Assembly: GCA_963725255.1 (NCBI GenBank)
Contig: CAVRXV010000009.1
Location: 191,471-255,470 of the forward strand
Length of the DNA stretch: 64,000 bases
Direction: 5' to 3'
DNA from: JAIEPX01 sp963725255
Lineage (GTDB): Bacteria; Pseudomonadota; Gammaproteobacteria; JAIEPX01
Below, piece by piece: positions 25,612-33,778 of the stretch. The position numbers and the translations under genes were made by a program. Below the pieces are notes generated by a model. It did no database searches. It saw only the letters and a list, made by a program, of their open reading frames with translations, and was not told where the DNA came from. Within the stretch, counting starts at the first letter, position 1, and every line of letters starts with the position of its first letter.

Positions 25612-26091
25612 TTTAGAGCTTCCATAGTCGGCGCGAGAATCCGACTGTCTTTCCGCCAAAATCAAAAAATTCTAAGGAGTTAGACTGGGCAAGATCTACC
25701 TTTTCAAGACCGCCGTAAATACATCCATGTAGTCTTCGTTCGGACATCCATGTCCTCAACGATCTTGAAAAGGTAGATCTTGCCCAGTCTTCTCAACTCC
25801 GTGCTAAATTTTTATTTCGCTGGCTCTGGATACTTATTATGAGAATTTCCAGACTATTCTAACTCGTCGAGCACGATTTAATTACGCGGTTTTTTCTTTC
25901 AAAGAATCGTAGATTTACTTTGTACGTAGGAAAAATTATCTAAGTTAAATGTGGCAAGAATATTTTTATCCTTTGGCTCGGCTGCGTACAGACAAGTCAG
26001 GTATAGCCTTTCAAGATCGTGAGAAACAGGATGTTTCGACCGAAGCCTACATGGATGTATTTACGGCGGTCTTGAAAGGCTATACCTGACT
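25612..26091. repeat. R1 composite repeat, left copy
   Basis: Holds two perfect hairpins. The first has 26-bp arms (25684-25709 and 25763-25788) beginning ACTGGGCAAGATCTACC; the second has 22-bp arms (25995-26016 and 26070-26091) beginning AGTCAGGTATAGCC. Both arms end in TTTCAAGA. The loops carry small palindromes around CATCCATG. The whole block is repeated in inverse orientation at 30590-30983. No gene is seen in 25590-26239. Confidence 0.8.
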
Positions 26092-26239
26092 TAGTCTGTA
26101 AAAGCAGCAAAATAAAAAACGTCAATTTGAAACACGGAAAAAAAAATTATCCTGAGTCGCGTAGGCGAAGAATCCGACCTTTCTTGGAGGGAAATAAAGC
26201 GCAGCGAGGGGGACCCGAGCGAGATACACTCCTTCATTG

Positions 26240-27250
26240 TCAACCTATTTCTGCACCTGGAAAAAACTTTTTTCCATCCCACTCTGTTCCTGTATTTAAC
26301 ATCCCCCATATTGAATGAAGTAATTTTCTCATTACTGCTATTGCTGCTTGTAATGGTTTTTTCCCCCTACTAATCAATTTATTATAATAGGCTTTTACAT
26401 AAGGTTCCGATTGTATCGCCACCCAAGCAGGCATATACATCGCTGTCCTTAGATAGATATTCCCTGATTTTGAAATTCTTCTTCCTTGTTTGATACTACT
26501 TCCTGATTCTACTGCTACAGGATCTAATCCGACATACGCCACCCATTGCTTTGCTTGCATATCTTTTGGCAAACACGCTAATTCGGCCAATATCGTTAAT
26601 CCACTGACCTGAGCTATCCCCTTAATGGTTGTCAGCAACTTAAATTTTCTTGATAACGCTTCATCTTCACTAATTAATTTCAGCCCTTGTTTCTCAAGCA
26701 ACTCTATTCGTCGCTTCAAGTGTTTCACATTGACCTCAATATCTCGCCACATTCCTTTCGATAAGCTTGTTCGATATTCCATTGTATGTTGTCTATTTTG
26801 TTCACGCCTTAATTCACCTTTCAGCTGGTTTATTCGACGACTGATTGCTTGGAGTTCAACATCGCTTTCTTTAGGGGCTTCCCAACAGATAAATGGCATG
26901 CATTTAACATATTCTAGGATCACTCCAGCATCCACTTTATCCGTTTTTGCACGACGCATTTTTGCCAACGCAAAATGTTTCATAGCTCTCGGATTAACCA
27001 CCATCACTTCTACTTTTTTATTAGCACTTAAAAATAATGATAACTCTAAATGATAAATTCCTGTTGCTTCTACACATACTTTCGCTTCGTTAACTCCCTT
27101 ACTAATGTATTTTAACAACTTCTTATGTCCTGAAATGCTGTTCTGAAATACAGCCACCCCTTCTTGTTCACAACCCAACTTCTCGACCTTGACAACGAGT
27201 TCTTTCGAACCCACATCAATCCCTACTAATGCTTGCCTGAGTTTACTCAT
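26240..27250 (-). mobile_element. IS110-family transposase (DEDD plus serine type)
   Basis: A complete 336-residue transposase, intact and therefore possibly active. N-terminal RuvC-like DEDD domain: GIDVGSKE (first Asp), VEATGIYHLEL (Glu) and MRRAKTDKVDAGVI (last two Asp). A coiled-coil linker follows (RRINQLKGELRREQNRQ), then the Tnp_20 domain (TIKGIAQVSGLTILAEL, YVGLDPVAVESGSSIKQGRRISKSGN) that carries the catalytic Ser. IS110 elements lack normal inverted repeats and are guided by an RNA from their non-coding end. The insertion lies between copies of the R1 hairpin repeats. The exact ends of the element cannot be set. Confidence 0.92.
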
Positions 27251-27510
27251 TTTCCAATCTCCTTCTGTGTGATAACATCACACTTGGTTCCCTGACCTTG
27301 CGCTATGACTTACTAAGCTTGATATGCAGACTCTAGGGTCTTGGATACACTTTAGCATTGGGTCAATTAAGGCAGGGGACCAATCTCGCTCACAAGGTCA
27401 TTGCCCTAAAGCCATTCATGGTCTCCCCAAGTGCGTCTTCAGAATGCTTGTATACTTGCCAGTTATCAAGTACATCCAAAGACGAGAGAAAGGATACAAG
27501 CCATTCCCGG
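27251..27510 (-). other. Non-coding end of the IS110 element, candidate bridge RNA region
   Basis: About 260 bp upstream of the transposase without a gene, reaching to where R1-type host repeat sequence resumes (about 27511). IS110-family elements are known to encode a structured bridge RNA in such a non-coding end. A short inverted pair GTGTGATAACATCACAC (27267-27283) lies next to the transposase start. The presence of a bridge RNA here is inferred, not seen. Confidence 0.4.
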
Positions 27511-27603
27511 AAAGACAGTCGGATTGTAACGCCGACTTTGGAAACTCTAAAAATTATAGCGTGCGGGGCGGCGGTCCTGAAAAGGTCGTCTTGCCCAGTA
27601 TTC
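27511..27603. repeat. R1 fragment
   Basis: Contains the R1 blocks GTCGGATTGTAACGCCGACT and GGTCGTCTTGCCCAGT, found also at 30900-30983 and (inverted) 25629-25690. Only one hairpin arm is present, so this is a partial or rearranged copy flanking the IS. Confidence 0.6.
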
Positions 27604-27773
27604 TACACTCTGCGCTGACTTTTATTCTTTTAGCTCAGAAGAATTTTTCAAGCCAACATAAACTTTCTGATCGATTTGTTCCATTTTGTTAAATAGATTA
27701 CAGGACAGTAGAAGCCGCGTTCACTATCATCTATGGAGTCTCCATCCGTAATTTTATGGGTTGTGAACAATTT

Positions 27774-27802
27774 TTGAAATTAAGATGATGTTCTGTTATA
27801 TT
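27774..27802 (+). promoter_or_regulatory. Sigma70-like promoter of the J-domain gene
   Basis: TTGAAA (27774-27779), a 17-nt spacer and TATATT (27797-27802), 27 nt before ATG 27829. AGAGG serves as ribosome site. Confidence 0.55.
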
Positions 27803-27828
27803 ACGAATAAAGGAACAGAGGTATCATC

Positions 27829-29895
27829 ATGAAAGCTAAAAATCATTACGAAGTGCTAGGACTTAAGCCAACGAAGTCTGTTGGCGGACTAAACTATTAT
27901 GATTACAATAAAGTGCAGATTGAAAAGGCGGCTAAAAAAGCACGTGTGAAGTGGCATCCGGACCAAAACAAGTCTGCTGAGGCAACTGCCAGATTTCAAG
28001 AGATCGGCGATGCGCTTAATATTCTTTCGAATCCACACACTAAGAAAGATTATGATGAGCAGCTCCGTAGACCTCAAGGTGCACCAGACAAAAGAAATAT
28101 CATGCAACAAAGGCAATTTGAATATAATAAATTTGGCCCACACTATCGTTTCTTATATGAATGCTCAGATGAGATGCAAAATACATTTCCTTTTGAAGCC
28201 ACCATCGATAAGCTTTTTGTTGAAGCGATACAACTAGGCTATATCGAATATAAGTTTTCATTGTTGAAAACATCACCTAAAGACTGTAAACCTAAAGACA
28301 TCTCAGATAAATTTTTTATTAAAATCTGCCTTGAGGAATCACAAAAAGAATTTATTAAGGAAGTTTGCAATGTTATGATAGCTGGAATAACATTTGACAT
28401 CAATCAAGTTCTAAATAAATTTTTCAAATCCGAGTACTTTTCCCAGAAGATTCATTTTGCCTTAATTACTCTTTCTCTTTCTTCTGATATCCACGTCTCG
28501 CCTCATTGTGAGCTTATCTCCAAAGATCTCGCAAAAGATTTTATTTTTAACGGATTCTTCAAACAGCTTAATACGGCTATTTTAAAGCATGAGATTACTA
28601 GGCATTATTCTGACATAGTCGATCACATGGATATTAAAGATTTCTGTGATTCAGTAAAAAAGCGTAAAGAATTTCATGATAAAATTTTTTCGATTTTGCA
28701 TATCTTCACTGATGCGAAGATCGATCTTGATATCAAAGCTTATTTAGACACATTTGCTTTTGGTACAGATCTCATGAAACTCAGTCTTGAGAATGCTCTT
28801 GCTGGTACAGGCTCTGCTGATACCGCAATTAAAATTATTGGCCATTATGGCGGTCAACCTATACTCAATGGAATCATTAGTGGTTTAAAATTTTCGTCTC
28901 AAAATCAACACCTTTACTCCACTCTAAAATCTTATATGTGTTTTAAGGGCTCTCAGTTTGATATGGAAGGATTGTTGACATCACAACAGAAAGAGCTTTT
29001 TCCCTTGGTTCAGGAGGGAATTTATACCGAAAAAGAAATTCTAGAGCTACAGCAGGAGAAGCGTGAAAATGATGTTAATGAATACTCACTATTTAAACGT
29101 ATTATAGTTGAAGCGTTATTTGAACAAGTTGATTGGCCTACGAAAATTGCTAAATTAAAATGGATAAAAGAAAGTCTCACCACAGTTTTAAAATTTTCGT
29201 CTCAAAATAAACAGCTTTACTCCCCTCTAAAATCCTATATGTGTTTTAAGGGCTCTCAGTTTGATATGCAAGGATTGTTAACGTCACAACAGAAAGAGCT
29301 TTTTCCCTTGGTTCAAGAGGGTATCTACACCGAAAAAGAAATTCTAGAGCTGAATCAGAAGTACGGAAAAGATGTTTATCAACAACCGCTATTTCAGGGT
29401 ATCATGGTTGGGGCGTTATCTGAACAAGCTGAATGGCCTGAGAAAGTTGCTAAATTAAAAAGGATAAAAGAAAAGCTTATTAAGTCACCTTATTTTGAGT
29501 GGATCAAAACGAGTCTTCTTGATCAATTGGAAGCAGGAGTATTCGATGAGAGCTTGAATCAGGAGATTATAGCACTAAGGCGTGATGTAGAGAAAGTTAT
29601 AGTTGCTTATATTAAACATCCAAAACAACTTAATCTAAAGTCCCTTCATAATAACATTAAGTCTACTCTAGTAGCATTTTCGCAAAAGCCTAGCGTGACA
29701 CAGTATGAATACTTCTCTGATTACATTTGCGCTGTGATCGGATTTTTTCTTGCAGTGCCTTTTGCTTTATTACCCCTGTTGTCAGATGACTATTGCGCGA
29801 CATTTTTTCGCTCGGACAATCGGAATAGAGCAGATGCGCTTATCTGTAAATTTGATGATATCACAGAGCCAGCAGTATCTTGTATATCAGCCTGA
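27829..29895 (+). CDS. Large J-domain (DnaJ-like) protein with an internal 101-residue tandem duplication
   Basis: Residues 1-80 form a J domain with NHYEVLGL, the HPD tripeptide (residues ~42-44) and LNILSNPHTKKDYDEQL, so it probably stimulates a Hsp70 ATPase. None of the usual DnaJ parts (Gly/Phe region, zinc fingers) follow. Instead residues ~90-630 are an unrecognised helical region. Within it a 303-bp unit is duplicated almost exactly (28888-29190 and 29191-29493; KFSSQNQHLYS and KFSSQNKQLYS). A hydrophobic segment (~632-652, AVIGFFLAVPFALLPLL) may anchor it. It is flanked by inverted repeats and lies beside an IS110 element. J-domain orphans of this kind are plausible host-directed effectors; that is inference. 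Confidence 0.7.
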   Translation: MKAKNHYEVLGLKPTKSVGGLNYYDYNKVQIEKAAKKARVKWHPDQNKSAEATARFQEIGDALNILSNPHTKKDYDEQLRRPQGAPDKRNIMQQRQFEYNKFGPHYRFLYECSDEMQNTFPFEATIDKLFVEAIQLGYIEYKFSLLKTSPKDCKPKDISDKFFIKICLEESQKEFIKEVCNVMIAGITFDINQVLNKFFKSEYFSQKIHFALITLSLSSDIHVSPHCELISKDLAKDFIFNGFFKQLNTAILKHEITRHYSDIVDHMDIKDFCDSVKKRKEFHDKIFSILHIFTDAKIDLDIKAYLDTFAFGTDLMKLSLENALAGTGSADTAIKIIGHYGGQPILNGIISGLKFSSQNQHLYSTLKSYMCFKGSQFDMEGLLTSQQKELFPLVQEGIYTEKEILELQQEKRENDVNEYSLFKRIIVEALFEQVDWPTKIAKLKWIKESLTTVLKFSSQNKQLYSPLKSYMCFKGSQFDMQGLLTSQQKELFPLVQEGIYTEKEILELNQKYGKDVYQQPLFQGIMVGALSEQAEWPEKVAKLKRIKEKLIKSPYFEWIKTSLLDQLEAGVFDESLNQEIIALRRDVEKVIVAYIKHPKQLNLKSLHNNIKSTLVAFSQKPSVTQYEYFSDYICAVIGFFLAVPFALLPLLSDDYCATFFRSDNRNRADALICKFDDITEPAVSCISA

Positions 29896-29914
29896 TTAAA
29901 GGAGCTCAAGCAGC

Positions 29915-29953
29915 TTTTTTTACGACGAGCGTTAATCCGCCGTCGATGGGTAA
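29915..29953 (-). pseudogene. Duplicated tail fragment of the O-methyltransferase gene
   Basis: Thirty-nine bp match the 3' end of the methyltransferase at 30992 onward; both read DGLTLVVKK or GGLTLVVKK. Directly beside it begins GGGGAAGGTGTCAGAC (29957-29972), a single end of the R3 palindrome. The same arrangement (gene tail plus R3 end) is seen at 4049-4179. Confidence 0.6.
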
Positions 29954-30046
29954 AAAGGGGAAGGTGTCAGACATCACTCAATTTATCTATCAAAAAGAAT
30001 AATTAGCAAAAGCTGTAATCTTCATCAGTTGTAGGGTATTAATTTC

Positions 30047-30508
30047 ATGAAGCAATTATTTGAAATCGTCATTTCGAAGCCTGAACGAATCATATCTAAG
30101 ATTGAGCTATCTGATGATAATGAGAAATTAATTTTCCATACCAGAAATGATGCGCATTGTAATAGTCTCTGGACTCAACTTGCAGGACAATCTTTGTATG
30201 CGACAGAAGGACGTGAACGAATCCTCTATGATATGCCTCCTGATCCTCCTGCATCTAATGTAATTGAAATTGAGAGCGATACTGTTCAGTTAGTCGCATT
30301 ATTAGAATATCTAGAAAGTGATTTTCTTAATGGTGTCTTTTTACCAAAAGGTATCGCAGACCGAGTAAAGCATCATATTTCTCCCAGTGCTAATGCCAAC
30401 GGTCAGACTGACTTCTTTGCATCTAGCACAAATCCAAGCATTCAACGAGAGATTGAGCCAGCAACCAAAGATACTGGCGAGGAAAACCAGTCTAAAAAAT
30501 CGCCGTGA
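30047..30508 (+). CDS. Orphan 153-aa protein
   Basis: No family recognised. The first ~115 residues are mixed alpha/beta (KQLFEIVISKPERIISKIEL, NVIEIESDTVQLVALLEYL) and the last ~35 are a polar, disordered-looking tail (Asn, Thr, Lys, Ser rich). No signal peptide or membrane segment. It follows the J-domain gene by 150 bp inside the R1-bounded segment, so the two may have travelled together. Weak ribosome site (GTAGGG) before ATG 30047. Confidence 0.5.
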   Translation: MKQLFEIVISKPERIISKIELSDDNEKLIFHTRNDAHCNSLWTQLAGQSLYATEGRERILYDMPPDPPASNVIEIESDTVQLVALLEYLESDFLNGVFLPKGIADRVKHHISPSANANGQTDFFASSTNPSIQREIEPATKDTGEENQSKKSP

Positions 30509-30589
30509 TGACTAAAAAGTTAGTTGTATAAGTTAAGTAGTTAAGCTTCACATAAATAAATTATGACGTGCTAAATTTCGAAATCGGAC

Positions 30590-30983
30590 AAATATCCCCA
30601 TAGTCTTCGTTTGGACATCCATGTCCTCAACAATCTTGAAAAGCTATACCTGACTTGTCAGTACGCAGCCAAGCCAAAGGAGAGTATTTTGTTGCCACAG
30701 TTAAACAATGCGACTTGTTTCGTGATTTTTTGGAAAAAAGTCTCCAGAGCCAGCGAAATAAAAACTTAGCACGGAGTTGAGAAGACTGGGCAAGATCTAC
30801 CTTTTCAAGATCGTTGAGGACATGGATGTCCGAACGAAGACTATAGGGATATATTTACGGCGGTCTTGAAAAGGTCGTCTTGCCCAGTCCAACTCCTAAG
30901 ATTTTCTTAAATTCTTCGTTTTTTTGGTTTCGGCGAAAAGACATTCGGATTGTAACGCCGACTTTGAGAACACTAAAAACATT
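30590..30983. repeat. R1 composite repeat, right copy (inverted)
   Basis: Inverse of the left copy at 25612-26091: the block from the ACTGGGCAAG hairpin to TCCAGAGCCAGCGAAATAAA is nearly identical (30744-30902 against 25676-25832). The part homologous to the second hairpin keeps only one arm. Together the copies form a long inverted repeat around 26.1-30.6 kb. No gene is seen in 30509-30991. Confidence 0.8.
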
Positions 30984-30991
30984 GATTCTTT

Positions 30992-31654
30992 TTATTTTTT
31001 TACAACGAGCGTTAATCCGTCAGCGATGGGTAATAAACTAACATGCACACGAGCATCGTTGAGAATTTTTTTATTTAACGCATCAATTATTTGAACCTGC
31101 TCAGATTCTGAATCGGCATTCAACACTTTTCCACCTTGAAACATATTATCAAGTGCCATCACACCACCCACACGAAGCAACCTCAAACACAACTCATAAT
31201 ACGCATCATAACTTTGTTTATCAGCATCAATAAACGCAAAATCAAAACTCCCCTCTTCACCCTGCTCCAATAAATCTTGTAATAAATCTACAGCAAGCCC
31301 CAACTTCAAACTGACTTTATGATCGACCCCCGCAGCCTTCCATGCCTGCTGCGCCATCTTTGTCCACTCTTTATTCGTATCAAAACCTAAAACACGTCCA
31401 TCTTCCGGCAACGCCATCGCTACCACCGTAGAACTATATCCCGTAAAAACGCCTACATCTAACGTCTTCTTCGCGCCTAAAATTTGCACAAGCATTGCCA
31501 TAAATTGACCCTGCTCTGGTGCAATTTGCATCCCGCCTGTACTCATCTTTGCCGTACGTTCTCGTAAATCACGTAATACCTCGTGCTCTCTCAACGAGAC
31601 ACTCAACATATAATCGTACAACGCATCACTCATCACTATCGTTTGATTTGCCAC
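30992..31654 (-). CDS. Class I SAM-dependent O-methyltransferase (caffeoyl-CoA type family)
   Basis: Predicted O-methyltransferase, 220 residues, Methyltransf_3 family. Motifs: MSTGGMQIAPEQGQFMAMLV, KTLDVGVFTGYSSTVVAMALP (SAM-binding loop; DVGVFTGYS where many relatives have E.GT.TGYS), DFAFIDADKQSYDAYYE (metal-binding Asp) and LRVGGVMALDNMFQGG. Bacterial members act on catechol-like small molecules; the natural substrate here is unknown. Starts at ATG 31654 after TAGGAGGAA. Its last codons are copied at 29915-29953. Confidence 0.9.
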   Translation of the reverse strand: MANQTIVMSDALYDYMLSVSLREHEVLRDLRERTAKMSTGGMQIAPEQGQFMAMLVQILGAKKTLDVGVFTGYSSTVVAMALPEDGRVLGFDTNKEWTKMAQQAWKAAGVDHKVSLKLGLAVDLLQDLLEQGEEGSFDFAFIDADKQSYDAYYELCLRLLRVGGVMALDNMFQGGKVLNADSESEQVQIIDALNKKILNDARVHVSLLPIADGLTLVVKK

Positions 31655-31702
31655 CGTTCCTCCTAAAAATGATTATCAACAAGATCCAAGCCAGTACAAC
31701 TA

Positions 31703-32170
31703 TTATGCTTTTTCATTCACATAAGAAGGAATAAGTAATTTAATTTCAACAATCGCACCTAAAGCCGCAGCGGCTCTTTTTAAGCTTTTTAAAGTAATGT
31801 TTTTACCTGACTCCATTTGCTGATAATTTTGATAACTAACACCCATTGTTCGTGCAACTTCTGCTTGAGTAAAATGACGCTCTAATCTCAAATGATGCAA
31901 TAAAACTGGCACTGCTACTTCAGGACTTACCGAAACTAGGACCTCTTTTTTACGGCACAAAGAAGGTTCTGGTATATCAATTTCATCTTGAACCATATCA
32001 AGCAATAGAATATCCAACACCTCTTGAGCATTAAACAGCGCTTCCTCTGCAGTATCACCCTCTGCAAAAATATTTGCTAAATCACGAAATGTAACTACAT
32101 AGCCATCACCATCGCGCGTAATTTTAGCCGGATACACTAGCGATAATTCACTTTTCATTTGCAACCTCAC
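31703..32170 (-). CDS. hicB: HicB-type antitoxin with C-terminal HTH
   Basis: Antitoxin of a type II HicAB module. Residues ~1-60 are the HicB partial RNase H-like fold (LVYPAKITRDGDGYVVTFRDL, EGDTAEEALFNAQEVLDILL), and residues ~85-145 form an Xre-type helix-turn-helix (FTQAEVARTMGVSYQNYQQMESGKNITLKSLKRAA written as two parts: FTQAEVARTMGVSYQNYQQ and MESGKNITLKSLKRAAAALG) that probably autoregulates the operon. 155 residues. The start codon overlaps the end of hicA at 32170. Confidence 0.9.
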   Translation of the reverse strand: MRLQMKSELSLVYPAKITRDGDGYVVTFRDLANIFAEGDTAEEALFNAQEVLDILLLDMVQDEIDIPEPSLCRKKEVLVSVSPEVAVPVLLHHLRLERHFTQAEVARTMGVSYQNYQQMESGKNITLKSLKRAAAALGAIVEIKLLIPSYVNEKA

Positions 32171-32358
32171 TACTTTAATTTAACACCAGTGACACGTTCT
32201 ATACATCTGAGAGTTCCTGGTTTTAAATCCTTTTTTCCATGCACAGGCACTACTATAGGTAGAGAACCTAGTTTTTTCATTTTATGATGACTTCCCTGTG
32301 TACTAACATGTTGCCATCCTGCTCTTTGTAGAATTTTTATTACTGTTTTGCCATCCAT
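32170..32358 (-). CDS. hicA: HicA-type mRNA interferase toxin
   Basis: Small double-stranded-RNA-binding-fold toxin that cleaves mRNA. The protein reads MDGKTVIKILQRAGWQHV, then the catalytic His region STQGSHHKMKK and VVPVHGKKDLKPGTLRCI, closely matching the YcfA/HicA family. The frame opens eight codons earlier (32382), but ATG 32358 gives the standard 62-residue protein. hicA precedes hicB, the usual order, and their ends overlap by one base. Confidence 0.9.
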   Translation of the reverse strand: MDGKTVIKILQRAGWQHVSTQGSHHKMKKLGSLPIVVPVHGKKDLKPGTLRCIERVTGVKLK

Positions 32359-32524
32359 GTAATACCCTCCAGGATGACACAAGCTATAACTTGTGTTGAA
32401 AATATAGCAGCCTGCTCAATAAAAAGCAAGCTATGGAATAAAACAGTATTTGACTTTCTTAGTAAAAAAATACTCGTAGTAACCCGTAATTGATCACATA
32501 CTCTCTATAGGCTAGACTGCGTCA

Positions 32525-33778
32525 ATGACTAAAATGATCGCACCTAAAGCCCTTTTCGATACGATTACCAATCTGGACGAGCCTACTCCAGATTGCATCA
32601 CCCTCTATCTTAAAAATTTCAACATGCCTGAACTGCCTGAAGAATACCGACTTTCGCTAGAATTTCTGGCAAGTTATGCAGGTTCGCAAGATACCTTCAA
32701 TGCCTATAGAAAAGAAATAGAACGATTCCTTCAATGGGCTTGGATCGTCGCCAAAAAACCTATTAAAAGTCTCGATCGTAACGACATCCGTCGCTATATT
32801 GAATTTGCCACAAATCCCCCTGCAGAATGGTTGACTGATAAAAGTGTGGCTCGCTTCATTAACAAAAATGGTGAACGAATTCAAAATACGGAGTGGCGCC
32901 CTTTTGTCATCCGAATTGGAAAATCCCAGCGCCGAGCCGGACAAACAACTGACGATGCGCATTACCACATGCACGATCCATCACGTCGCGCATTATTTGC
33001 AGGACTCAGCACTTTTTTCACGTTCCTGCAGCAAGAAAGTTACATCGATGTAAACCCTGTTCAATTAGTCCGACAAAAAGGCCGATTTTTGCAGAAACAA
33101 CAAACAACCAAAGTCACTCGTAAACTTACAGACGTTCAATGGCGTTACACGATTAATACCATTGAACAACTCGCTCACGAAGATCCGCAATTTGAGCGTC
33201 ATTTATTTATGATGTCAGCCTTTTATTTACTCGGACTTCGTATTTCAGAATTAGCAGAAACACCCGGGCGTATTCCGTGTATGGGCGATTTTGCGCCGGA
33301 TAAACAAAGTCGCTGGTGGCTCACAACTATAGGTAAAGGCAACAAAATGCGGGATATCGCTGTGCCTGATTCCATGTTATCCGCATTAAAACGTTATCGT
33401 ATGAGCCAAGGATTACCCCCCCTTCCCGCTCGCAGCGAACCAACTCCGCTCCTCAACAAACAACGCGGCCGAGGCGGGTTGGGCACTCGTCAAATACGTA
33501 ATCTCGTGCAATTTTGCTTTGATCAAGCTATCCTTGAACTAACACGTGATGGGTTAGATGATGAAGCTCAGGACTTAACGGTCGCGACAGTTCACTGGTT
33601 AAGACACACAGCCATTTCTGCCGATGTTGAGAATCGTCCACGTGAACATGTTCGTGATGATGCCGGACATGAAAATATCAGTATCACCGATCGCTATATA
33701 GATATTGATCGAATCGCGCGACATGATTCAGCGCGAAAAAAAACATTAAGAAGGAAAATTGAGGAGACAGCATGCTAG
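32525..33778 (+). CDS. Tyrosine recombinase / integrase
   Basis: Site-specific recombinase of the lambda integrase/Xer fold, 417 residues. Residues ~40-185 are a SAM-like core-binding domain and ~205-405 the catalytic domain. Catalytic residues are visible: Arg in LLGLRISELAETPG, Lys in TIGKGNKMRDIAVP, His-x-x-Arg in TVHWLRHTAISAD, His in DDAGHENISITDRY and the nucleophile Tyr in that last segment. It is longer than XerC/XerD (~300), mainly through inserts. No attachment site, phage genes or tRNA target is nearby. Its stop codon overlaps the malic enzyme start by 7 bp. Confidence 0.85.
   Translation: MTKMIAPKALFDTITNLDEPTPDCITLYLKNFNMPELPEEYRLSLEFLASYAGSQDTFNAYRKEIERFLQWAWIVAKKPIKSLDRNDIRRYIEFATNPPAEWLTDKSVARFINKNGERIQNTEWRPFVIRIGKSQRRAGQTTDDAHYHMHDPSRRALFAGLSTFFTFLQQESYIDVNPVQLVRQKGRFLQKQQTTKVTRKLTDVQWRYTINTIEQLAHEDPQFERHLFMMSAFYLLGLRISELAETPGRIPCMGDFAPDKQSRWWLTTIGKGNKMRDIAVPDSMLSALKRYRMSQGLPPLPARSEPTPLLNKQRGRGGLGTRQIRNLVQFCFDQAILELTRDGLDDEAQDLTVATVHWLRHTAISADVENRPREHVRDDAGHENISITDRYIDIDRIARHDSARKKTLRRKIEETAC

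Noticed and set aside
30047..30508. BTB/POZ- or J-protein-related domain in the orphan gene
   Set aside because: No diagnostic motif could be pointed to; left as an orphan.
25590..31000. CRISPR array
   Set aside because: The repeats are inverted and irregular in spacing, with no constant-length unique spacers and no cas genes.
32525..33778. Prophage or integrative island around the recombinase
   Set aside because: Neighbours are hicAB, malic enzyme and tsaB; no phage structural, regulatory or attachment-site sequence was seen.
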